64,000 bases of DNA from Piscinibacter gummiphilus (GTDB lineage: Bacteria; Pseudomonadota; Gammaproteobacteria; Burkholderiales; Burkholderiaceae_C). The notes under the pieces are model-generated. The model had not been told where the DNA came from, made no database searches, and saw only the letters and a list, made by a program, of their open reading frames with translations. Below are positions 44,241 through 53,150 of the stretch, piece after piece (position 1 is the first letter of the stretch; each line of letters begins with the position of its first letter). The position numbers and the translations under genes were made by a program. The stretch lies in NCBI RefSeq assembly GCF_002116905.1, contig NZ_CP015118.1:4278001-4342000 (forward strand). Direction: 5' to 3'.

Positions 44241-44846
44241 ATGAACGACACCGTCGAACGCCATTCCCGCGCCGAGGACGTGCAGGCCCTGCTGTCCGGC
44301 ACGCTGCTGATCGCCCTCGGGGTCGCGATGTTCACGCACACCGGGCTGCTGACCGGCGGCACCGCGGGCCTCGCGTTCCTGCTGCACTACGCCACCGGCA
44401 TCGCGTTCGGGAAGCTCTTCTTCCTGATCAACCTGCCCTTCTACTGGATCGCCTGGAAGCGCATGGGCCGCGTGTTCACGTTCAAGACCTTCGCGGCCGT
44501 GGCGCTGCTGTCGCTCTTCACGGAACTGCAGCCGCACGTCGTGCGCTTCGATGCGCTGCACCCGCTGTACGCGGCGGTGGCGGGCGGCCTGCTGTGCGGC
44601 ACCGGCTTCCTGATCCTGTTCCGCCACCAGGCGAGCCTGGGCGGCTTCGGCATCGTCGCGCTGCTGCTGCAGCAGGACCGCGGCTGGCGTGCCGGCAAGG
44701 TCCAGATGGTGGTCGACGGCGTGCTCGTGGCCGCCGCCCTCTTCGTCGTGGCGCCGGAGCGCATCGCGTACTCGCTCGTGGGCGCGGTGGTGCTGAACAT
44801 GACCCTGGCGGTCAATCACCGGCCCGGACGCTACATCGCGATGTAA
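44241..44846 (+). CDS. YitT family membrane protein
   Basis: 201-aa inner-membrane protein with five predicted helices and the family features TGGTAGLAFLLHY and a LGGFGIVALLLQQ repeat-like segment. YitT (DUF161) proteins are predicted transporters of unknown substrate. It is divergent from the Rrf2 regulator and followed 13 nt later by the PfpI-like gene, probably in one transcript. Confidence 0.87.
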   Translation: MNDTVERHSRAEDVQALLSGTLLIALGVAMFTHTGLLTGGTAGLAFLLHYATGIAFGKLFFLINLPFYWIAWKRMGRVFTFKTFAAVALLSLFTELQPHVVRFDALHPLYAAVAGGLLCGTGFLILFRHQASLGGFGIVALLLQQDRGWRAGKVQMVVDGVLVAAALFVVAPERIAYSLVGAVVLNMTLAVNHRPGRYIAM

Positions 44847-44859
44847 CCCAAGGAAGACC

Positions 44860-45459
44860 ATGACCCTCACCATCGGCATCCACGTCTTCGACCAGGTCGA
44901 AGTGCTCGACTTCGCGGGCCCCTACGAGGTCTTCACGTGCGCCTCGCGCCTGCACCGGCGCACCCACGACGAGGACCTGTTCCGCGTGCTGACCATCGCC
45001 CGCTCGGCCGACCCGGTGCGCGCCCGCGCCGGCCTGCCCGTGCTGCCCGACAGCACCTTCGACACCCACCCGCCGCTCGAGCTCGTCATCGTGCCGGGCG
45101 GCGTGGTGACGGCCGAGCTGGAACAGCCCGCGGTGATCGACTGGGTGCGCCGCGTGGCGGGCGCGACGAAGCTCACGGCCTCGGTGTGCACCGGGGCCTT
45201 CCTGCTCGCGAAGGCCGGGGTGCTCGACGGCAAGGCCGCGACCACGCACTGGGAAGACGTGGACGACCTGCGGGCGATGTTCCCGGGCCTGGACGTGCGC
45301 ACCGGCGTGCGCTGGGTCGACGAGGGCGCGGTGGTCAGCAGCGCCGGCATCTCCGCCGGCATCGACATGAGCCTGCACCTCGTCGAACGGCTCGCGGGCC
45401 GCGCGCTCGCCGAACGCACGGCCCGCCAGCTCGATTTCGACTGGACCGAAAACGGGTGA
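44860..45459 (+). CDS. DJ-1/PfpI family protein
   Basis: 199-aa flavodoxin-like fold of the DJ-1/PfpI superfamily. The nucleophile elbow is ASVCTGAF with Cys110, and the conserved acidic residue Glu23 (GPYEVF) faces it. The pattern is closest to isonitrile-hydratase-like and AraC-N-terminal-like members; chaperone, glyoxalase or hydratase activity cannot be chosen from sequence. An AAGGAAG ribosome-binding site precedes the ATG. Confidence 0.9.
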   Translation: MTLTIGIHVFDQVEVLDFAGPYEVFTCASRLHRRTHDEDLFRVLTIARSADPVRARAGLPVLPDSTFDTHPPLELVIVPGGVVTAELEQPAVIDWVRRVAGATKLTASVCTGAFLLAKAGVLDGKAATTHWEDVDDLRAMFPGLDVRTGVRWVDEGAVVSSAGISAGIDMSLHLVERLAGRALAERTARQLDFDWTENG

Positions 45460-45496
45460 CCCGCGGCTCCCGCCGGGGATCACCCGCCGGAGGCGA

Positions 45497-48400
45497 TCAG
45501 AACTCGATCGCCGCGCCCACCGACACCGCCTTCTGCACGCGGTTCGAACGGGCCTCGCCACTCAGGCCGGCGAAGGCGTAGGCGCCCGGCACGATCTGGC
45601 GGGTGGCGAACACGTTGGCCGCCACGAAGCCGCGGCCCACGTCCGGGGCCTGCACGCTGCCGGCCATGCCGTTCAGCGTCGTGGCCACCACCGGGTTCAG
45701 CAGGTCGCCGCCGTCGCGGCCCACCGCGACGGTGCCGCGGAAGGTGTAGGCCGAGACCATCGGGTTCTTCTCCGAACCGGTGACCGACAGGCCCGCCGTG
45801 AGGCGATTGCCCGTGGCCGAGAGTTCACCGATCGACAGGGCCGACGGCGAGGCGCCCCCTTCGGAACCCGCATCGCGCTTGACCTGCTGCACGCCGAACC
45901 GCGCGAACGGCTCGAGCGCGGTGCCGGCCACGTCGAAGGCCTTGCGCACCCCCACGGCCGCGAACTGCTGGCGCGTCGACAGGTTCGTCGTCAGGCGTTC
46001 GGCCTGCGCGTCGAGCGGGTCGGCGCGGTTGCTGCGCGAATGGCCGGTGCCGTAGCCCAGCTGGGCGTCACCGATGAAACCGGCCACGCCGTGCTGGCCG
46101 TAGACCACCGCCAGCGTGTCCTCGAGCTTGCCGGAGCTGCCGGCCGACGAACCCACCTGCGTCGAGGTCGACGCGGCGGCCACGCCGACGCGCGACACAC
46201 CGGACTGCCACACGTCGACACCCACCGTCAGTGCGTTGTGCGTGGCACGGGCGCCGGACGAGACGGCATCGGCCGACCAGCGGGTCTCGCCGGTGCTGTA
46301 GTCGGCCCAGCCGGTCAGGCGGGCTTCACCCTCCGTCGTCGACATCGACAGGTGCTTGGCGACGGCACCCTGCAGCTGCTGGCCCGACAGGGGCTGCGCT
46401 GCGGCCAGTGCACCGTGGATCTCGCCGCTCAGGGCCACGAGGGTCGCGTCGAGCGCGGCGCCGTCCAGGGCCAGCACGGCGTTGCCCATCGCGGACTGAG
46501 CAGCGGTGGCGGTGCCGGCATCGTCGGCGGCCAGCATGCGGTCGATCGACGTGGCGACGGCCAGCGCGTTGCGGTTGTAGCGCACCGAGGCGCCGTAGGC
46601 GGCCAGCGAGGTCGGCACGACCTTCAGGTCGATGGTCTGCAGGCCGGTGCCGGTGTTGTAGACCAGGCGCAGGCGGGTGCCCGCGGCGAGGCCATCCGGC
46701 TGGTCGAGCGCCGCGAAGCGCGTGCTGCCGATGCCACCTTCGGCCACGACGATGCGGTACGTGTCGCCCACCTTCGGCACATAGGCCGTGTAGGCGCCGA
46801 GGCCGGCAATGTCGGTGAGGTGCACGTCGAGCGTCGCGCCGTTCGCGACGAACTGGCTCGTGCTGCCGGTGACGACGAGTTGGTCGTGGAAGCCCGCGTC
46901 GTTGCCGGCGGTGGCGCCGTTCACGTCGACATCGAAGGTCGAGCCCGCGGACAGGGTGACCGTGCTGTTCGTGGTCATCACGCCCGGCGAGTTGCCCGGG
47001 GCGAGGCGGCCGCCGGCGGCGACGGTGATCGGGCCGGCGATGCGGCCCGAGCCGTGCAGCTCGGCACCGCTCGCCACGTTCACCGCGCCGGCGAGCAGCG
47101 CGTTGACGCTCAGCACACCGCCGTGGACGGTGGTGGTGCCGGTGTAGGCCTGGTCGGTGCCGTAGGTGGTCGATCCACCACCCAGCACGACGTTGCCCGC
47201 ACCGCTGATGCTGCCGCCGAAACCGCCCAGGCCCTGCGACAGCGTCAGCGTGCTGCTGCCGAGCACCACCTGGCCGTTGCCGGTCAGGCCCGCCAGCGTG
47301 ACACCCGCGGTGCTGCCCGAGATGTCGAGCGTGCCGGCGTTGGTCACGCCGGACGACGCGGCGATGCTGCCCGCGCCGCTCAGCGCGAGGGTCGCCCCCG
47401 AGCCGATGGTGGTGGCGCCCGTGTAGGCGCTGCTGCCCGACAGCACGGCGGTGCTGGCCGGCGCCAGCCGGACGCCGCCCGTGCCCGCCACGGTGCCCGC
47501 GAAGGCCGACTGGGTGCCCTGCAGCAGCAAGGTCTGCGCGCCCAGCTGCACCGCGCCCGTGCCGTGCAGGTTCTGCAACGCGGCGCCGGACGTGCCCGAC
47601 ACGTCGAGCGTGCCGTCGACCGTGACCGACGACGACGCGGCGATGGTGCCGGTGCCCGACAGCACCAGCGTGCCGCCGCTGGCCACCTGCGTCGCGCCAA
47701 AGTACAGGTTCGCGCCGGTGAAGGTCTGCGTGCCGCCCGCGACGGCGACACCGCCCGTGCCGGCGACGACGCCGCCGAAGGTGTTCGCGCCGTGCTGGAT
47801 CACCAGCGAGTTGGCGCCCAGTTCGACCCGGCCCGAACCGCCCAGCGACTGGACGGCGGCCGGCGCGCTGGCGGCGGACACGTCGAGCGTGCCGTCGGCC
47901 ACCACCGTGGACGACGTGGCGATGCTGCCGGCGCCCGACAGCGCGAGCGTGGTGCCGGGCGCGACCGTGGTGGCGCCCGTGTACGTGTTGACGCCCTGGA
48001 GCGTCACGCGGCCGCCCGCGCCCGTCACCGTCAGCGCGCCCGGCGTGCCGGCCACGTCGTCGGCGATCGTGCCGGTGACGGTCACGTTCGTGGCCACCGC
48101 CTGGATCGTGCCGCCCTCGGTGCCGATGGCGAAGTTCTGCGCCAGCGTCATGTTCGGCGCGTCGATGTTCAGCGTGCCGCCGTGGAAGACGGGGTTCAGC
48201 GTGGTGCCGAGGTTGCTGGCGTCATAGGAGGCCGCGCCGGTTCCGATGTCGGTGGCGGACGGACCGTTGCCGATCTGGCCCTGCTGGACGAGGTAGCCGA
48301 TCAGGTTGTCGGTGAAGAGGGGCTGGAAGTTGTCGCTGTCGAGGAAGTTGACGTCGAGCACCGACACGATGGAGCCGCGCATCGCGTTGCTCAGCGTACC

Positions 48401-49003
48401 GGCGCCCCAGGCCGCGGCGCCGCATTCGATGGTGATGCACAGGCCGGAGCCCACGTTGGTGAACTTGCCGACGGCGTTGAAGGTGACGCTGCTGGTGTTG
48501 TTGACCGTCAGCAGCTCCGGGATGATGGCCTGCGTGCCGGGCGAGTAACCGCCCGTCGTGACCGGGCCGCCCCCGAGCGTGCCGAGCAGCGTCGACAGCG
48601 CGGCGTTGCGGAGGGCGCCATAGCCCGAGTTCTCGCCCATCATGAACATGGTGCCGCCACCCTGCAGGTAGCTGGTGATCGTGTTGGCGTAGCCGCTGCT
48701 GATGGCGGCGTTCGCGCCCAGGTCCCACACCTGGCTGTACATGGACAGGTCGGTCGGCAGCGCGCCCGACGAGATGATGGTGGCGGTGTTGCCGGCCAGC
48801 TGCAGGCGGGTCTGCAGGTTCGTGTCGGTGGTCGGCACGAGGTTGTAGTTGATGATCAGCACGTCGGCGGCCTGCGCGCCGAACGCGAGGCCGAGGCCGA
48901 CGGCGGCGCCGATGATGCGGCGGCCGGTCAGGGCGCAGGTGGCGATGGAAACGAGGCGGCCCGCCATGCGGGTCAGGCGGAAGCTCAGGACGTCGAGGGT
49001 CAT
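45497..49003 (-). CDS. Autotransporter (type Va) with globular N-terminal domain and repeat passenger
   Basis: 1168 aa from the ATG at 49003 (an in-frame GTG at 49117 and an ATG at 48967 are alternatives; none has a good ribosome-binding site). A long signal peptide ends near FGAQA|AD (45). Residues ~46-265 are not beta-helical: they alternate strands and helices (VLIINYN, YSQVWDLG, YLQGGGTMFMMGENS), resembling a class I glutamine-amidotransferase-like Rossmann fold. Then ~93-residue beta-helix repeats with YTGATTV segments run to ~740. The C-terminal ~270 residues form the translocating beta-barrel, ending in AIEF. It should be an outer-membrane-anchored surface protein; ligand or enzymatic role unknown. 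Confidence 0.9.
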   Translation of the reverse strand: MTLDVLSFRLTRMAGRLVSIATCALTGRRIIGAAVGLGLAFGAQAADVLIINYNLVPTTDTNLQTRLQLAGNTATIISSGALPTDLSMYSQVWDLGANAAISSGYANTITSYLQGGGTMFMMGENSGYGALRNAALSTLLGTLGGGPVTTGGYSPGTQAIIPELLTVNNTSSVTFNAVGKFTNVGSGLCITIECGAAAWGAGTLSNAMRGSIVSVLDVNFLDSDNFQPLFTDNLIGYLVQQGQIGNGPSATDIGTGAASYDASNLGTTLNPVFHGGTLNIDAPNMTLAQNFAIGTEGGTIQAVATNVTVTGTIADDVAGTPGALTVTGAGGRVTLQGVNTYTGATTVAPGTTLALSGAGSIATSSTVVADGTLDVSAASAPAAVQSLGGSGRVELGANSLVIQHGANTFGGVVAGTGGVAVAGGTQTFTGANLYFGATQVASGGTLVLSGTGTIAASSSVTVDGTLDVSGTSGAALQNLHGTGAVQLGAQTLLLQGTQSAFAGTVAGTGGVRLAPASTAVLSGSSAYTGATTIGSGATLALSGAGSIAASSGVTNAGTLDISGSTAGVTLAGLTGNGQVVLGSSTLTLSQGLGGFGGSISGAGNVVLGGGSTTYGTDQAYTGTTTVHGGVLSVNALLAGAVNVASGAELHGSGRIAGPITVAAGGRLAPGNSPGVMTTNSTVTLSAGSTFDVDVNGATAGNDAGFHDQLVVTGSTSQFVANGATLDVHLTDIAGLGAYTAYVPKVGDTYRIVVAEGGIGSTRFAALDQPDGLAAGTRLRLVYNTGTGLQTIDLKVVPTSLAAYGASVRYNRNALAVATSIDRMLAADDAGTATAAQSAMGNAVLALDGAALDATLVALSGEIHGALAAAQPLSGQQLQGAVAKHLSMSTTEGEARLTGWADYSTGETRWSADAVSSGARATHNALTVGVDVWQSGVSRVGVAAASTSTQVGSSAGSSGKLEDTLAVVYGQHGVAGFIGDAQLGYGTGHSRSNRADPLDAQAERLTTNLSTRQQFAAVGVRKAFDVAGTALEPFARFGVQQVKRDAGSEGGASPSALSIGELSATGNRLTAGLSVTGSEKNPMVSAYTFRGTVAVGRDGGDLLNPVVATTLNGMAGSVQAPDVGRGFVAANVFATRQIVPGAYAFAGLSGEARSNRVQKAVSVGAAIEF
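47127..48000 (-). repeat. Four ~280-nt tandem units in the autotransporter passenger
   Basis: Segments encoding YTGATTV/YFGATQV/YTGATTI/YTGTTTV followed by a Leu-Ser-Gly-rich strand recur at ~47,975, ~47,695, ~47,415 and ~47,137, i.e. every ~280 nt (~93 aa). Units 1-3 share TLALSGAGSIA-like and GTLDVSG-like cores. These are passenger-associated repeats and could change in number by recombination. Confidence 0.7.
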
Positions 49004-49110
49004 CGGTGGAGGGGTACTGCAGGGTGGATCGCGGCGCCGCCGCGGCCGGGCACATGCCGCGGCGAACCCTTCATCGGACCTTCCGATCCACCTCTGAACC
49101 TCGACGCTCG

Positions 49111-49128
49111 CATTCACTCACATGAATG
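49111..49128. promoter_or_regulatory. Inverted repeat upstream of the autotransporter
   Basis: CATTCA (49111-49116) and TGAATG (49123-49128), 6-nt spacer, in the 203-nt gap before the autotransporter start. It may be an operator; a TCTAAA hexamer (minus, 49138-49133) lies next to it but without a -35. Confidence 0.3.
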
Positions 49129-49168
49129 TGCGTTTAGACCGATTCGGCCAGTTTTGCGCGTGAATGTC

Positions 49169-49198
49169 CCGGAATGTTGATCTCGCGCAACATCCCGG
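49169..49198 (-). terminator. Hairpin after tesB
   Basis: CCGGAATGTTG (49169-49179) and CAACATCCCGG (49188-49198) pair with one mismatch around an 8-nt loop, 9 nt past the tesB stop on the minus strand. No T-run. Confidence 0.45.
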
Positions 49199-49206
49199 TG
49201 CGCGGC

Positions 49207-50091
49207 TCAGCCTTTCAGCGACGACCCCGGCAGGGCCTTGGTGCGCATCAGGCCTTCCTGCGCGACCGAAGCCACCAGCCGCCCATCCTGCGTGAAGATG
49301 CTGCCGCGGCAGAAGCCGCGGGCGTTGCCGGCCGCGGGCGAGTCGGTGGCGTACAGCAGCCATTCGTCCATGCGGAAGGTGTCGTGGAACCACATCGCGT
49401 GGTCCAGGCTCACGACCTGCACGTCGCCCTTCATGAAGCTCATGCCGTGCGGGGCGAGCGCCGAGCGCAGCAGCCCGAAGTCGGACGAATACGCCAGCAT
49501 GGCCTGGTGCAGCACCGGGTCGTCGGGCAGGCGGTCGATGGCGCGGAACCAGGCGTCGTTGCGCGGCGGCGCCGGGGCGGGGTCGATGGGGTCCAGCGGG
49601 GCCACCTGGCGGATCTCGATGGCCGTCTCGGCATGCAGCACGTCGCGCAGGCGCTTGGGCAGCCGGTCAATGTGCTGGCGGCGGAACTCGAGGTCGCTGA
49701 TCAGGCCCTCGGGGCCGGGCACCTGGGGCATGTCGCCGTGGTGGGACGGCCCCTCCTCGCGCACGTGGAACGACGCGGCGAACCCGAAGATGGGCTGGCC
49801 GTGCTGGATGGCCACCACCCGGCGCGTGGTGAAGCTGCCGCCGTCGCGGATGCGGTCGACGTCGTAGACGATCTTCGCGTTCTTGTCGCCCGGGCGCAGG
49901 AAGTAGGCATGCAGCGAGTGGACGGAGCGGTCGGCCTCGACCGTGAGCGCCGCGGCCATCAGGGCCTGGCCCAGCACCTGGCCGCCGAACACGCGCGGGC
50001 TGCCGATGTCGCCACTGACACCGCGGAAGAGGTTCTGCTCGAGCTGCTCCACCTGCAGCAGCTCGACCAGTTCTTGGACTTCGGACTTCAT
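49207..50091 (-). CDS. tesB: Acyl-CoA thioesterase II
   Basis: 294-aa double-hotdog thioesterase that hydrolyses medium- and long-chain acyl-CoA in the cytoplasm. Conserved segments include RVFGGQVLGQAL (33-44), LHAYFLRPGD, and the C-terminal SLDHAMWFHD containing the catalytic Asp, followed by a Gln-containing VASVAQEGLMR. Length and start agree with TesB. The ATG at 50091 has a GAGGG stretch unusually close upstream. It is flanked by the autotransporter and a LysR gene, with no functional link visible. Confidence 0.94.
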   Translation of the reverse strand: MKSEVQELVELLQVEQLEQNLFRGVSGDIGSPRVFGGQVLGQALMAAALTVEADRSVHSLHAYFLRPGDKNAKIVYDVDRIRDGGSFTTRRVVAIQHGQPIFGFAASFHVREEGPSHHGDMPQVPGPEGLISDLEFRRQHIDRLPKRLRDVLHAETAIEIRQVAPLDPIDPAPAPPRNDAWFRAIDRLPDDPVLHQAMLAYSSDFGLLRSALAPHGMSFMKGDVQVVSLDHAMWFHDTFRMDEWLLYATDSPAAGNARGFCRGSIFTQDGRLVASVAQEGLMRTKALPGSSLKG

Positions 50092-50128
50092 GCCCTCATG
50101 ATCGCACGCCGCCCACCGGCGTGCATCG

Positions 50129-51019
50129 TCACGTCGGCGACAGTTTCGCCCCGACGAAGTCCAGGAAGCAGGTGACGCGCGCTGCCAGCTGCGTGTTGCG
50201 GTAGTACACGGCGTTGACGGACTGGCGCACGTCGGCGGTCAGGCGCGGCAGCACCTCCACCAGGTCGCCGCGCCCGCGGTCGGCCGCGGTCATGAAGTCG
50301 GACAGGCACACGATGCCCGCGCCGGCGAGCGCCAGCTGGCGCAGCGTCTCGCCGCTGGACGCGGTGATGGCCGGCGACACCGCCCATTCATCACCGTGCT
50401 CGCCCCGCAGCGGCCAGCGGTTGAGCGATTCGGGCTGCGTGAAGCCGAGCAGCGTGTGGCCCGACAGCGCCGCGACCGAGCGCGGCTTTCCGCGCGACGC
50501 GAGGTACGCGGGGCTCGCCAGCACGCGGAGGCGGCTCGTGGTGAGCGGCCGGGCGTGCAGCGTGGAGTCGCGCAGCGTGCCGATGCGGATGGCGATGTCG
50601 GTGCGGCGCTCGATCAGGTCGATGTTGAGCTCGTCGGTGTCGAGTTCGAGCGTGATGCCGGGGTAGCGCGCGCGGAACTCGGGCACGAGCGGCACGATGG
50701 CGTGCAGCATGAACGGCGTGGCCGCATTGACCCGCAGCCGGCCCACCGGCTGCTGGCGACGCGCGGCCATCTGCTCCTCGGCGTCGTCGATGGACGCGAG
50801 GATGGCCCGCGTGTGCGCGAGGAAGGCCGCACCCTCCTCGGTCAGTTCGATGCGCCGCGTGGTGCGCCGGAGCAGCGTGGTGTCGAGCTTGCGCTCGAGC
50901 CGCGCAAGCGCCCGGCTCACGCCCGAGACGGTCTGGTCGAGCGCCTCGGCGGCGGCGGTGATGGAACCGGTGTCCATCACCGTGGCGAAGGCCAGCAGCT
51001 CTTCGAGAGTGGTTTTCAT
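50129..51019 (-). CDS. LysR-family transcriptional regulator
   Basis: 296-aa LysR-type regulator. The N-terminal winged helix-turn-helix (~1-60) contains SITAAAEALDQTVSGVSRAL, and the C-terminal half is the LysR substrate-binding fold. It is divergent from an MFS exporter and aldo/keto reductase gene pair, the classic arrangement for a regulator controlling its neighbour. An inverted TTCTTGA repeat directly upstream of its ATG is a likely binding site. The inducer is unknown. Confidence 0.93.
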   Translation of the reverse strand: MKTTLEELLAFATVMDTGSITAAAEALDQTVSGVSRALARLERKLDTTLLRRTTRRIELTEEGAAFLAHTRAILASIDDAEEQMAARRQQPVGRLRVNAATPFMLHAIVPLVPEFRARYPGITLELDTDELNIDLIERRTDIAIRIGTLRDSTLHARPLTTSRLRVLASPAYLASRGKPRSVAALSGHTLLGFTQPESLNRWPLRGEHGDEWAVSPAITASSGETLRQLALAGAGIVCLSDFMTAADRGRGDLVEVLPRLTADVRQSVNAVYYRNTQLAARVTCFLDFVGAKLSPT

Positions 51020-51021
51020 GA

Positions 51022-51042
51022 TTCTTGATTTCCAGTCAAGAA
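51022..51042. promoter_or_regulatory. Candidate LysR binding site
   Basis: TTCTTGA (51022-51028) and TCAAGAA (51036-51042) form a perfect inverted repeat with a 7-nt spacer, containing the T-N11-A pattern of LysR boxes. It starts 3 nt upstream of the LysR ATG and ~80 nt upstream of the MFS gene. Confidence 0.6.
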
Positions 51043-51121
51043 CATTGTGCCCACTGGGGTGTTTTTCTGCAAAAGCGAACGGCCCACACTCCGCTCCCAT
51101 GACATCCACCGGAGTTCTTTC

Positions 51122-52318
51122 ATGCCCCTCGCCCTGCTGGCGCTGACCCTCAGCGCCTTCGCCATCGGCACCACCGAGTTCGTGATCGTGGGCCTGCTGC
51201 CCACGGTGGCCGCGGACCTCGGCATCGGCCTGCCGTCCGCCGGCCTGCTGGTCAGCCTCTACGCCCTGGGCGTGGCCATCGGCGCGCCGGTGCTCACTGC
51301 CCTCACCGGCAAGGTGCACCGCAAGACGCTGCTGCTGTCGCTGATGGCGCTCTTCACGCTCGGCAACCTGCTCGCCTGGCAGGCGCCCGGCTACGGCACG
51401 CTCGTCGCGGCGCGGGTGCTGACCGGCCTCGCCCACGGCGTGTTCTTCTCGATCGGGTCCACGATCGCCACGGGCCTCGTGCCGAAGGAGAAGGCCGCGA
51501 GCGCCATCGCCATCATGTTCACGGGCCTCACCGTCGCCCTGGTGACGGGTGTGCCGCTCGGCACGTTCATCGGCCAGCACTTCGGCTGGCGCGAGACCTT
51601 CCTCGCGGTGTCGCTGCTCGGGGTCGTCGCCTTCATCGGCAGCGCGGTGTTCGTGCCGAAGTCCATCCGGCACAGTCCGCCCGCCTCGCTCGCGGTGCAG
51701 GCCCGCGTGCTCGCCGAGCCGCGCCTGCTGCTGGTCTACGCGAAGACGGCCATCGGGTACGGTGGTTCGTTCATCCCGTTCACGTTCCTCGCGCCGATCC
51801 TCACCGACGTGTCCGGCTTCAGCGAAGGCGCCGTGGGCTGGGTGATGCTCGTCTACGGCCTGTCGGTGGCCGCCGGCAACCTGTGGGGCGGCAAGCTCGC
51901 CGACCGGCTCGGCCCCATCCCCGCGCTGAAGGTCATCTTCGCGCTGCTGGCGGCCGTGCTGCTCGTCTTCAACCTGACCGCGCCGCACCCGTGGCTCGCC
52001 GTGGCCACCGTGCTCGCCTGGGGCGCCGTCGCGTTCGGCAACGTGCCGGGCCTGCAGGTGTACGTGGTGCAGCAGGCCGAACGCCACACGCCGCAGGCGG
52101 TGGACGTGGCCTCGGGCCTGAACATCGCCGCGTTCAACCTCGGCATCGCCGGCGCTGCGTGGGCCGGCGGCCTGATCGTCACCCACCTCGGCCTGATGCA
52201 CACCCCCTGGATCGGCGCCCTCGTCGTCCTCGTGTCGCTGGGCCTCACCACGTGGAGCGGTGTGCTCGACCGCCGCTCGCCTCCCCTCGCCCACCGCGCC
52301 GCAACGGCCGCCCACTGA
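51122..52318 (+). CDS. MFS transporter, DHA1 (arabinose-efflux/NepI-like) family
   Basis: 398-aa inner-membrane protein with twelve predicted helices. The start LSAFAIGTTEFVIVGLLP is the signature of the AraJ/NepI/YdhP branch of drug:H+ antiporters, which export sugars, nucleosides or drugs. The motif-A-like loop between helices 2 and 3 (TGKVHRKTLL) is present. The ATG at 51122 follows a GGAG site. The stop is adjacent to the aldo/keto reductase start, so the two are co-expressed under the divergent LysR regulator. Confidence 0.92.
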   Translation: MPLALLALTLSAFAIGTTEFVIVGLLPTVAADLGIGLPSAGLLVSLYALGVAIGAPVLTALTGKVHRKTLLLSLMALFTLGNLLAWQAPGYGTLVAARVLTGLAHGVFFSIGSTIATGLVPKEKAASAIAIMFTGLTVALVTGVPLGTFIGQHFGWRETFLAVSLLGVVAFIGSAVFVPKSIRHSPPASLAVQARVLAEPRLLLVYAKTAIGYGGSFIPFTFLAPILTDVSGFSEGAVGWVMLVYGLSVAAGNLWGGKLADRLGPIPALKVIFALLAAVLLVFNLTAPHPWLAVATVLAWGAVAFGNVPGLQVYVVQQAERHTPQAVDVASGLNIAAFNLGIAGAAWAGGLIVTHLGLMHTPWIGALVVLVSLGLTTWSGVLDRRSPPLAHRAATAAH

Positions 52319-53140
52319 ATGAAAGTCACCATGAACAACACCATCCCCGCCCTCGGCCTCGGCACCTTCCGTCTCAAGGGCGACGCGGCCCTCGACTCCG
52401 TCCGCCAGGGCCTGCAGGCCGGCTACCGCCTCATCGACACCGCCCAGATCTACGGCAACGAAGCCGAGGTGGGCCAGGCCATCGCCGACAGCGGCGTGCC
52501 ACGCCGCGAGCTGTTCCTCACGACGAAGGTCTGGACCGAACACCTCGCGAAGGACCGCCTTGCCGACAGCCTCAAGGAGAGCCTGCGCAAGCTGCGCACC
52601 GAGCAGGTCGACCTGACGCTGATCCACTGGCCCTCACCCGGCGGCGCGGTGCCCGTCGCCGAGTTCATGGGGGCGCTGGCCGACGCGCAGGACCAGGGGC
52701 TCACGCGCCTGATCGGGGTCTCGAACTTCAACAACGCGCTGCTGCAGCAGGCCATCGACGCGGTCGGTGCCGACCGCATCGCGAGCCACCAGATCGAGTT
52801 GCACCCTTATCTGCAGAACCGCACGGCCACGGGGTTCGCCAAGGCGCGTGGCATCCACGTGACCTCGTACATGACCCTCGCCTACGGCAAGGTGCTGGGC
52901 GACCCGGTGATCGGCGAGATCGCCGCGGCACGGGGCGCGACGCCGGCGCAGGTGGTGCTCGCGTGGGCGATGCAGTCGGGGTACGCCGTGATCCCGTCGT
53001 CGACGAAACGCGTGAACCTCGACAGCAATCTGAAGGCGGCCACGCTGGTGCTGCGCGCGGACGAGATGAAACGCATCGCGGGACTGGACCGCGGCGAGCG
53101 GCTCGTCAACCCGGAAGGTCTGGCGCCGAAGTGGGACTGA
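52319..53140 (+). CDS. Aldo/keto reductase (DkgB-like)
   Basis: 273-aa TIM-barrel NADPH-dependent reductase. The catalytic tetrad is Asp40, Tyr45, Lys70 and His103 (DTAQIY, TTKVW, LIHWP), and the C-terminal NADPH motif IPSSTKRVNL is intact. Closest in pattern to 2,5-diketo-D-gluconate/methylglyoxal reductase B. The ATG at 52319 directly abuts the MFS stop; a second ATG 12 nt further in (before NNTIPALGLG) fits orthologue starts better and may be the real one. Confidence 0.93.
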   Translation: MKVTMNNTIPALGLGTFRLKGDAALDSVRQGLQAGYRLIDTAQIYGNEAEVGQAIADSGVPRRELFLTTKVWTEHLAKDRLADSLKESLRKLRTEQVDLTLIHWPSPGGAVPVAEFMGALADAQDQGLTRLIGVSNFNNALLQQAIDAVGADRIASHQIELHPYLQNRTATGFAKARGIHVTSYMTLAYGKVLGDPVIGEIAAARGATPAQVVLAWAMQSGYAVIPSSTKRVNLDSNLKAATLVLRADEMKRIAGLDRGERLVNPEGLAPKWD

Positions 53141-53150
53141 CCCGCGTGGA

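Noticed and set aside
45459..45497. CCCGCCGG repeats between the PfpI-like and autotransporter genes as a terminator
   Set aside because: The two copies are direct, not inverted, so no stable hairpin forms from them.
46040..49180. 1046-codon plus-strand frame opposite the autotransporter
   Set aside because: Arg/Ala/Gly-rich with no domain; the minus strand has signal peptide, repeats and beta-barrel.
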